Source of the DNA: Sporichthyaceae bacterium
GTDB lineage: Bacteria; Actinomycetota; Actinomycetes; JACCYY01
DNA: 5,331 nucleotides
NCBI GenBank assembly: GCA_013696235.1
Contig: JACCYY010000061.1
Location: 1-5,331, forward strand
Direction: 5' to 3'
In this document: positions 1-4,941 of the stretch, piece by piece
Numbering within the stretch: the first letter of the stretch is position 1
Layout of the letters: the number at the start of each line of letters is the position of its first letter
Translations under genes and position numbers: made by a program
The notes under the pieces: model-generated
What the model saw: only the letters and a program-made list of their open reading frames with translations
What the model was told of the DNA's origin: nothing
Database searches by the model: none

Positions 1-1
1 G

Positions 2-178
2 ATCGGCTACATCCTGATCGGCGCCGGCATCCTCGGCCTGATCCTGACGATGCTCGTGTTCGGTCCGCGCCGTCGGACCAGCGTCGAGCAGCGTCGCGTC
101 TACGACGAGCGGCCCGCCGACGGCACGATCGTCGAGGAGCGTCGCCGGTACGACGACGGCGGCAACCCGCCGCTGTAG
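2..178 (+). CDS. Small membrane protein, DUF6458-like (3' part only)
   Basis: The reading frame enters from the left edge and stops at TAG 176-178, leaving 58 C-terminal residues; the start codon is outside the window. It opens with a hydrophobic stretch of about 20 residues (IGYILIGAGILGLILTMLVF, visible residues 1-20). An RRR cluster and a polar, Arg/Asp/Glu-rich tail ending GGNPPL follow. This resembles the second transmembrane segment and basic tail of the short actinobacterial DUF6458 proteins, which have an N-terminal helix, a short loop containing a 'VGxIL' helix, then an Arg-rich tail. By the positive-inside rule the tail should be cytoplasmic. The function of the family is unknown to me. 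The assignment is from memory of the family pattern; any small two-helix membrane protein with a charged tail would look similar. A strong hairpin lies 34 bases after the stop, so it is probably the last gene of its transcript and not in an operon with the acetyltransferase downstream. Confidence 0.7.
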   Translation: MGYILIGAGILGLILTMLVFGPRRRTSVEQRRVYDERPADGTIVEERRRYDDGGNPPL

Positions 179-212
179 ACCGTCCGCGGGACGTCCGCAC
201 CGCAAGGTAGGT

Positions 213-254
213 CGAACGGGTCAACTCGTCCGGTGGGACGGGTGGGCCCGTTCG
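213..254 (+). terminator. Strong intrinsic-type hairpin after the membrane protein gene
   Basis: Bases 213-231 pair with 236-254 around a GGTG loop (232-235). Of 19 positions, 16 are Watson-Crick, two are G-U wobbles (221/246 and 226/241) and one is an A-G mismatch (223/244). The outermost eight pairs, CGAACGGG with CCCGTTCG, are perfect. The wobbles pair only in the RNA of the + strand and become A-C mismatches in the opposite transcript. The structure therefore favours terminating the + strand gene that ends at 178. There is no T tract after it, as is common for actinobacterial terminators. It lies 79 bases before the next start and upstream of that gene's candidate promoter, so it should not be part of that mRNA. 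Confidence 0.65.
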
Positions 255-321
255 CTGTGTCGCCAGTCGCCGACGGCGGGGACGGGACAAGAACTCCGTG
301 GTTCGACGGTCGCCGGGTCCG

Positions 322-334
322 TAGTGTGCCGGCG
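322..334 (+). promoter_or_regulatory. Candidate leaderless promoter of the acetyltransferase gene
   Basis: TAGTGT at 322-327 fits the actinobacterial -10 pattern TANNNT. Six bases separate it from the GTG start codon at 334, so the usual transcription start at +1 would be the G of the start codon. No purine-rich ribosome binding site precedes this GTG, which agrees with a leaderless mRNA. A -35 box is poorly defined: TGGTTC at 299-304 has 17-base spacing but weak similarity to TTGACA. The match rests on three fixed bases plus position, so it could be chance, but position and missing Shine-Dalgarno agree. Confidence 0.5.
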
Positions 335-1494
335 TGGAGATCCGGACGCTCGACCCTGACGACCTCGACGCTGCGCTGGACGTACGGAGCCGGTCGTTCG
401 GCGTTCTGTCGACCGAGTCGGCCACCGAGTGGAAGGCGATGAACACCCGGGCGATCGAGTCCGAGCGCGCTGTCGGCGCCTACTCCGGCGTCCGGCTCGT
501 CGCGATCGCGAGGATCAACGACTTCACCCAGTGGTGGTCCGGGCGATCCATGCCGATGGCCGGGGTGGCCGGGGTCGTCGTCGCGCCGGAGCACCGTGGG
601 CAAGGCGTCGGCACCGCGCTCATGCATGTCGTCCTCGAGCGTGCCCGAGTGCTCGGCTACCCGGTCTCGGCGCTCTACCCGGCCACGATCCCGCCCTATC
701 GAGCTGCCGGCTACGAGCTGGCCGGGGTCGAGCACAAGATCACCATCGTCCCGGACGCCGTGCGCGAGCTCGCCCGCCGCCCGGAGGTCGAGATCAGACG
801 GGCCACCTCGGCCGACACCAAGGAAGTGCTGGAGATCATGAACGGCCTGCACGAGCGGCACCGCGACAGCGGCCCGATCATGTTCCCGCACGACGAGTGG
901 GTCGACGAGCTCGAGGACGAGGACAACTTCAGCTACCTCACCGACGACGGGTTTCTCATGTACGGCTGGGACGGCTCCGGTGGGTTGCAGGTCCACACCC
1001 TCGTGGGTGGTTCCGAGGAGACGCTGCGCGCGTTCTGGTCGATCGTGGGGTCGGGCTCCTCGGTCGCAAAGTCGATCTCCGCGGTCGTCTCACCCCACGA
1101 CCCGATCCGCTGGCTGCTCCGGGACAAGGGCCTCGCGCTCGACGCGCCGGCGTGGTGGATGATCAGGCTGCTCGACGTCCAGGCCGCCATCTCCGGGCGG
1201 GGTTTCCCGGCTGGTACCAGCGTCGACGTGCCGCTGGAGCTCGCCGATCCGCAGATCACCAGCAGTGCCGGACGCTTCCGCCTCACCGTCGATGACGGTG
1301 TCGGCGCGCTCGAGCCGGACCGCACGACCCGCCCTGCGCTGCAGCTCGGCCCGAACGGCCTGGCGGCGCTCTACGCCGGTACGCCGCTGGCCACCCTGCG
1401 CCGGTCCGGACTGGCCGCCGGTGGCCGGGTTGGCGACGACGACGCCCTCGACGCCGCGTTCGCCGCCCGACCGTTCATGCTCGACTACTTCTGA
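334..1494 (+). CDS. GNAT family N-acetyltransferase, Eis-type (GNAT plus SCP2-like C-terminal domain)
   Basis: This 386-residue protein is predicted to transfer acetyl groups from acetyl-CoA to amines. In Mycobacterium tuberculosis its relative Eis (about 400 residues) acetylates aminoglycosides and protein or polyamine amines; the natural substrate here is unknown. The N-terminal GNAT domain (about 1-150) carries the acetyl-CoA motif VVVAPEHRGQGVGTAL at 81-96. The segment IPPYRAAGYELAG (119-131) matches the Eis region holding its general-acid Tyr126; Tyr122 is the likely counterpart. A degenerate second GNAT fold (about 150-285) and an SCP2-like domain (about 285-386, from SGRGFPAG) follow. 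The protein ends MLDYF: Eis also ends in Phe, whose free carboxylate is its general base, so the catalytic tail seems intact. I chose GTG 334 because the N-terminus MEIRTLDPDDLDAALDV begins directly with GNAT strand 1, and a TANNNT box is placed for leaderless transcription. It is a single-gene unit, convergent with paaN, with no evident link to phenylacetate metabolism. Confidence 0.9.
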   Translation: MEIRTLDPDDLDAALDVRSRSFGVLSTESATEWKAMNTRAIESERAVGAYSGVRLVAIARINDFTQWWSGRSMPMAGVAGVVVAPEHRGQGVGTALMHVVLERARVLGYPVSALYPATIPPYRAAGYELAGVEHKITIVPDAVRELARRPEVEIRRATSADTKEVLEIMNGLHERHRDSGPIMFPHDEWVDELEDEDNFSYLTDDGFLMYGWDGSGGLQVHTLVGGSEETLRAFWSIVGSGSSVAKSISAVVSPHDPIRWLLRDKGLALDAPAWWMIRLLDVQAAISGRGFPAGTSVDVPLELADPQITSSAGRFRLTVDDGVGALEPDRTTRPALQLGPNGLAALYAGTPLATLRRSGLAAGGRVGDDDALDAAFAARPFMLDYF

Positions 1495-1500
1495 GCGGCT

Positions 1501-1523
1501 CCCAATGACCACAGATCATTGGG
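1501..1523. terminator. Perfect hairpin in the convergent gap, likely bidirectional terminator
   Basis: CCCAATGA (1501-1508) and TCATTGGG (1516-1523) form a perfect 8-base-pair stem with a 7-base loop (CCACAGA). The stem contains only Watson-Crick pairs, so it folds equally well in transcripts of both strands. It begins six bases after the acetyltransferase stop (1492-1494) and directly abuts the paaN stop (complement of 1524-1526). There is no T tract on either side. The A/T-rich lower stem stands out from the surrounding GC-rich DNA. Its place between two converging stop codons makes a shared terminator the natural reading. Confidence 0.7.
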
Positions 1524-3209
1524 TCAGGCGGGACGGCGGAACTCGACCACGCGGAAGCGGTTCGCGACAAAGGCCGCGTCGGTGTAGACGGAGTTCGCGG
1601 CGGGGTTGAACCCGGTGCCGTGGAGGTCCGAGAACGCGGCGGTCTGGTTCACGTACACGCCTCCGGTCAGGTTCTCCGAGAGCAGCACACCGATCTGGAG
1701 CGCGACCTCCTCCGCCCGAGCCAGCACCCGCTCGTCGGTCGAGTAGATGCTCGCGGTGAGCCCACCGTGCTCGGCCACGCCGTCATGCAGCACCTGCAGG
1801 CTCTGCTCGGTGGAGTCGGTGGTGATCATGAAGGCCACCGGGCCGAAGCACTCCGTGAGGTACGCCTCGCTGTCGGCTGCGTCGACCTTGATGATCGCCG
1901 GCGTACGGATCGTGGCGTCGGCGAAGCGCGGGTGCGCGAGCGGGGACGCCTCTCGCACCACGGTCCCGTGCGAGCCCGCGCCGTCCGCGCGCTCGCGGAC
2001 GTCGTCGCTGACCAGCGCTCCGGTGATCTCCACGCCACGTGCCGGGTCACCGAGCAGATGGTCAACTGCCGCAGCCAGGTCCTGAGCCACCTCGTCCGCG
2101 CTCTTGGGCCCGGCGTCGGTGGGGATGCCATCCCGCGGAAGCAGGAAGTTCTGCGGCGCGGTGCACATCTGGCCCGAGTAGAGCGAGAGCGAGAAGGCCA
2201 GGTTCGCCAGCATCCCGGCGTAGTCGTCCGTGGAGTCGATCACCACCGTGTTCACGCCGGCCTTCTCCGTGTAGACCAGTGCCTGCGTGGCGGTGTCCTC
2301 GAGCCACACACCGAACGCGGTCGAGCCGGTGAAGTCGATGATCTTGATCTCCGGCCGCACCGCCAGGGTCTTCGCCAGACCCTCGCCCGGCGCCTCGGGT
2401 GCGAGCGTCACGAGGTTCGGGTCGAAGCCCGCCTCGGCCAGCACCTCCCGAGCCACCTGCACCGAGATCGCGAGCGGCAGCACGGCGCGCGGATGCGGTT
2501 TCACCACGACCGCGTTCCCTGTCACCAGGCTGGCGAACAGCCCCGGGTAGCCGTTCCACGTCGGGAACGTGCTGCACCCGACCACCATGGCCACCCCGCG
2601 GGGCACGACGGTGTAGCGCAGGTCGAGCACGATCGGATCGCGCTTGCCCTGCGGCTTCTCCCAACGCGCTGTGGAGGGCAGCTTGGTCATCTCCGCCAGC
2701 GCGTACGCGACCGCCTCGAGCGCGCGGTCCTGCGCGTGCGGCCCGGCTGCCTGGAACGCCATCATGAACGCCTGGCCGGTCGTGTGCATGACCGCGTGGG
2801 CGAGCTCGAACGAGCGGGCGTTGATCCGGGCCAGGACCTCGACGCACACCGCCGCTCGCGCTGCGGGCCCGGCGTCGCGCCACGCCGGCATCCCGGACCG
2901 AGCCGCGGCGAGGAGCGTGTCGAGATCGGTCACGTGCGGGTATGTCACGCCGAGCTCGATCCCGTACGGGCTCCGCTCGCCGCCGACGGTGTCCGTCGCG
3001 CCGGGGGTCTCGAGCTCGAACGGCGATCCGAGCAACGCCTGGAAAGCCGTCTCCGCGGACGGCATCGCCTCGCCGCCGTACGCCTTCGGGTGCTCCGGAT
3101 AGGCCGACCAGTACGTCCGTTCGCGGACCGCCTGCATCGCCCGGTCGAGCAGTTCGCGGTGCCGATCGACCAGGTTGGCGGGGCTCGACGCGATCTGGGT
3201 CTCGCTCAT
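1524..3209 (-). CDS. paaN: Phenylacetic acid degradation protein PaaN (aldehyde dehydrogenase, no MaoC domain)
   Basis: This 561-residue aldehyde dehydrogenase family protein is expected to oxidise 3-oxo-5,6-dehydrosuberyl-CoA semialdehyde, the ring-opened intermediate of phenylacetyl-CoA catabolism, to the acid using NAD(P)+ in the cytoplasm. Catalytic features are visible: Asn219 in FPTWNGYPG, Lys237 in VVVKPHP, the cofactor loop FTGSTAFG (293-300), general base Glu315 in TEKAG, nucleophile Cys349 in GQMCTAPQN, and ECFGPVAF at 453-460. The Glu-to-Cys spacing of 34 equals that of classical ALDHs (268/302). An N-terminal extension of about 100 residues precedes the ALDH core. Length and sequence fit the actinobacterial PaaN type (TIGR02288) rather than E. 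coli PaaZ, a fusion with a C-terminal MaoC-like hydratase of roughly 680 residues; here the ORF ends right after the ALDH core. The ATG is supported by GAGGAG nine bases upstream (3219-3224). It is transcribed divergently from paaH, which supports the pathway assignment. Substrate is inferred from family and context. Confidence 0.92.
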   Translation of the reverse strand: MSETQIASSPANLVDRHRELLDRAMQAVRERTYWSAYPEHPKAYGGEAMPSAETAFQALLGSPFELETPGATDTVGGERSPYGIELGVTYPHVTDLDTLLAAARSGMPAWRDAGPAARAAVCVEVLARINARSFELAHAVMHTTGQAFMMAFQAAGPHAQDRALEAVAYALAEMTKLPSTARWEKPQGKRDPIVLDLRYTVVPRGVAMVVGCSTFPTWNGYPGLFASLVTGNAVVVKPHPRAVLPLAISVQVAREVLAEAGFDPNLVTLAPEAPGEGLAKTLAVRPEIKIIDFTGSTAFGVWLEDTATQALVYTEKAGVNTVVIDSTDDYAGMLANLAFSLSLYSGQMCTAPQNFLLPRDGIPTDAGPKSADEVAQDLAAAVDHLLGDPARGVEITGALVSDDVRERADGAGSHGTVVREASPLAHPRFADATIRTPAIIKVDAADSEAYLTECFGPVAFMITTDSTEQSLQVLHDGVAEHGGLTASIYSTDERVLARAEEVALQIGVLLSENLTGGVYVNQTAAFSDLHGTGFNPAANSVYTDAAFVANRFRVVEFRRPA

Positions 3210-3218
3210 GGTCGGCGG

Positions 3219-3224
3219 CTCCTC
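3219..3224 (-). promoter_or_regulatory. Ribosome binding site of paaN
   Basis: Read on the minus strand this is GAGGAG, nine bases before the ATG at 3209. It is a good Shine-Dalgarno match and decides the paaN start. It lies inside the left arm of a 10-base inverted repeat (3220-3229 with 3305-3314), so pairing of the arms in a long transcript could cover it. Confidence 0.75.
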
Positions 3225-3278
3225 GCTGCGTGACGTTGCTGCGGTCGGTACGTTGCGGTGACTGGCGCTGGCGGTGCG

Positions 3279-3284
3279 AGGCTA
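3279..3284 (-). promoter_or_regulatory. Candidate -10 element of the paaN promoter
   Basis: On the minus strand this reads TAGCCT, fitting TANNNT. It would start transcription near 3272 and leave a leader of about 60 bases containing the GAGGAG ribosome binding site. No convincing -35 box is seen at the usual distance (around 3302-3307, TGCTGC on the minus strand). It is the best -10 match I found for paaN in the gap, and it overlaps the candidate PaaR-like operator, which would suit repression. The evidence is pattern only. Confidence 0.35.
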
Positions 3285-3301
3285 ACCGCTCGACCGCGCT
3301 G
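3282..3301. promoter_or_regulatory. Possible PaaR-like (TetR family) operator
   Basis: As I recall it, the PaaR site of corynebacterial paa genes is a palindrome with half-site CTNACCG, a central CG and the mirrored half-site, with two-base spacers. Here CTAACCG (3282-3288), CT, CG (3291-3292) and AC match the left half and centre exactly. The right half reads CGCGCTG where CGGTNAG is expected, so it is only partly conserved (C and G of the core, plus the final G). It sits in the divergent paaN/paaH gap and overlaps the candidate paaN -10. A one-sided match in GC-rich DNA could be chance. Confidence 0.35.
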
Positions 3302-3324
3302 GCAGCAGCGAGGACCAACGACCC

Positions 3325-3330
3325 GGAGGA
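3325..3330 (+). promoter_or_regulatory. Ribosome binding site of paaH
   Basis: GGAGGA lies nine bases before the ATG at 3340 and is a near-ideal Shine-Dalgarno sequence. It fixes the paaH start. A plus-strand promoter is less clear: TACGTT at 3249-3254 fits TANNNT but has no recognisable -35 box. Confidence 0.75.
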
Positions 3331-3339
3331 CACCGGCTG

Positions 3340-4941
3340 ATGGCGACGCCCGACGGGACGCTCCTGACGGTGGCGGTCATCGGGGCCGGGACGATGGGCG
3401 CCGGGATCGCGCAGGTTGCCGCGGTCGCCGGCCACGAAGTCCTCCTGCACGACGTCGACCCCACGGTCGCCGACCGAGCGGTCGCCGGGATCGGCGTGGC
3501 ACTCGACCGGCTCGCGCGGTTGGGCCGGATCAGCGCCGGTGACCGCGCCGCGGCGGTCGGACGGGTCCGGGTGGCCACCGCGCTCGCCGACGTCGCGGCG
3601 GCCGGCCTCGTGGTCGAGGTCGTGGTCGAGCGGCTCGACGTGAAGCGCCCGCTGTTCGCCGACCTCGAGGCCGTCGTCGGGCCCGACACGATCCTCGCGT
3701 CGAACACCTCGTCACTCTCGATCACCCAGATCGCGACCGGTCTCGAGCATCCGGATCGGGTCGTCGGTATGCACTTCTTCAACCCGGCACCCGTGCTCGC
3801 CCTGGTCGAAGTGGTCTCCGGGGCGGCGACCGACCCGGCCGTCGCCGACCGGGTGGTCGCCCTGGCCGAGGCGTGGGGCAAGACGCCCATCCGGACGACC
3901 TCCACGCCCGGGTTCGTGGTGAACCGGGTGGCCCGGCCGTACTACGGCGAGGCGTTCCGCGCGTACGAGGAGGGCGTCGCCGACCCGGCCACGATCGATG
4001 CCCTGCTGCGGGAAGCCGGCGGTTTCCGGATGGGGCCGTTCGAGCTGACCGACCTGATCGGCCACGACGTCAACGCCGCGGTGTCGCACTCGGTGTGGTC
4101 GGCGTTCGGGTACGACGCCCGGTTCACCCCGTCGATGGCCCAGCGGGCGCTGGTCGACGCAGGCCGGCTCGGGCGCAAGTCCGGGCGCGGCTGGTACACG
4201 TACGACTCCGACGGCGCGCCGATCGACCGACCGGAGCCGGCAACTGCGCCACCCGCCGAACCCCCCGCCTTCGTCGTCCGGCTCGACGACCGGCTGGCGC
4301 CCCTGGTCGAGCGGGCCGCGGCCGGTGGCGTCGAGTCAGACGCGGACGCCTGGACGTACGTGTCGAGCACCCAGCCCATCGAGTGGGCCGAGGGCAGCCA
4401 GCCGTTTCGCCACCCGATCACCGGCGAGCCGCTCCAGGGCGGCGTCGTGACGCCGAACGGCGGCCTCCTGCGGCTCACCGACGGGCGGACGGCGACCGAG
4501 CTCACCGGCCAGAGCCTGCGGAACGTGTTCGTGCTCGACGTCGCCGCCGACCTCACCACGGCAAGCCGCGTCGCGCTGGCCGTTCCGCACGGGGCACCGC
4601 CCGACGTCACCGGCGAGGTGGTGGGGTTCCTGCAGGCGGCGGGGCTGGCGGTCAGCGTCGTCGACGACAACCCCGGCCTGGTGGTGGCCCGGACGCTGGC
4701 GATGCTGGTGAACCTCGCCGCCGACGCCGTCCACCTCGGGGTCGCGACCGCCGCCGACGTCGATCTGGCCATGACCAAGGGGGTCAACTACCCGTACGGA
4801 CCGCTCGCCTCGGGCGACCGGCTCGGCCCGGCCTGGGTCGTCGAGGTGCTGGACCACCTGTCGGCCGCGTACGGGGACGGGCGGTACCGGGTCTCACCTT
4901 GGCTGCGGCGGCGCGCGCAGACCGGCCGGTCGCTGCGGTGA
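3340..4941 (+). CDS. paaH: 3-hydroxyacyl-CoA dehydrogenase PaaH (3-hydroxyadipyl-CoA dehydrogenase)
   Basis: This 533-residue enzyme should oxidise (3S)-3-hydroxyadipyl-CoA to 3-oxoadipyl-CoA with NAD+, the late beta-oxidation step of phenylacetate degradation (older name PaaC). The N-terminal Rossmann domain (about 8-185) has VIGAGTMGAGIAQ with the glycine motif at 15-20 and the NAD-ribose Asp38. Against human HAD, with a constant offset of 13, every key residue is present: Glu97, Ser124 (SNTSSLS), His145 (GMHFFNPAP), Glu157 and Asn195 (PGFVVNRV). The first C-terminal 3HCDH domain spans about 187-288, ending GRKSGRGWYTYD. A Pro/Ala-rich linker (about 293-310) and a poorly conserved middle region follow, then a second 3HCDH domain (about 443-525, NPGLVVARTLAMLVNLAADAV). 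This double-domain plan is typical of PaaH/TIGR02279 enzymes of roughly 480-530 residues. GGAGGA nine bases upstream supports ATG 3340. The stop overlaps the paaI start (GTGA), so the two genes are co-translated. Other dicarboxylyl-CoA or 3-hydroxybutyryl-CoA substrates cannot be excluded, but the paa neighbours favour this one. Confidence 0.92.
   Translation: MATPDGTLLTVAVIGAGTMGAGIAQVAAVAGHEVLLHDVDPTVADRAVAGIGVALDRLARLGRISAGDRAAAVGRVRVATALADVAAAGLVVEVVVERLDVKRPLFADLEAVVGPDTILASNTSSLSITQIATGLEHPDRVVGMHFFNPAPVLALVEVVSGAATDPAVADRVVALAEAWGKTPIRTTSTPGFVVNRVARPYYGEAFRAYEEGVADPATIDALLREAGGFRMGPFELTDLIGHDVNAAVSHSVWSAFGYDARFTPSMAQRALVDAGRLGRKSGRGWYTYDSDGAPIDRPEPATAPPAEPPAFVVRLDDRLAPLVERAAAGGVESDADAWTYVSSTQPIEWAEGSQPFRHPITGEPLQGGVVTPNGGLLRLTDGRTATELTGQSLRNVFVLDVAADLTTASRVALAVPHGAPPDVTGEVVGFLQAAGLAVSVVDDNPGLVVARTLAMLVNLAADAVHLGVATAADVDLAMTKGVNYPYGPLASGDRLGPAWVVEVLDHLSAAYGDGRYRVSPWLRRRAQTGRSLR

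Larger units (their letters stand above)
3220..3314. repeat. 10-base inverted repeat spanning the paaN/paaH control region
   Basis: TCCTCGCTGC (3220-3229) is the exact reverse complement of GCAGCGAGGA (3305-3314), with 75 bases between. Each arm lies in the leader side of one of the two divergent genes and contains a GAGGA core. On the minus strand it is the paaN ribosome binding site. On the plus strand it lies 25 bases before the paaH ATG, upstream of the better GGAGGA site. Similarity continues weakly beyond the arms (a CGACC follows on both sides). It may be a remnant of a duplicated leader, a regulatory repeat, or coincidence. Confidence 0.5.

Noticed and set aside
181..193. CGTCC-GCG-GGACG mini hairpin just after the membrane protein stop
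   Set aside because: A five-base-pair stem in GC-rich DNA is too weak to call, and the much stronger hairpin at 213-254 explains termination better.
233..442. Upstream + strand frame starting at 233, in a different frame from the acetyltransferase
   Set aside because: It has no homology-like motif and runs through the hairpin and promoter into the GNAT gene in the wrong frame.
100..996. A 298-codon minus-strand frame antisense to the acetyltransferase and running into the upstream gap
   Set aside because: It has low-complexity Val/Arg/Asp/Gly composition, no motif, and conflicts with the well-supported GNAT gene and the hairpin at 213-254.
1620..3233. A 537-codon open frame on the + strand almost fully antisense to paaN
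   Set aside because: Its translation is Arg/His/Gly-rich without recognisable motifs. paaN on the other strand has complete ALDH motifs. Long antisense frames are expected where third positions are almost all G or C.
3242..3263. CGGTGACT as a second PaaR-like half-site
   Set aside because: The right half resembles CGGTNAGT, but the central CG is out of place and no ACCG half lies at the required distance to the left.
2062..3450. A 462-codon minus-strand frame overlapping paaN in another frame and crossing the control region
   Set aside because: It is dominated by Arg, Gly, Pro and Ala and is a frame shadow of paaN; it also crosses both ribosome binding sites and the paaH start.
3942..4787. 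A 281-codon minus-strand frame antisense to paaH
   Set aside because: Ser/Arg/Ala/Thr-rich shadow of a strongly conserved dehydrogenase, with no motif or ribosome binding site evidence.
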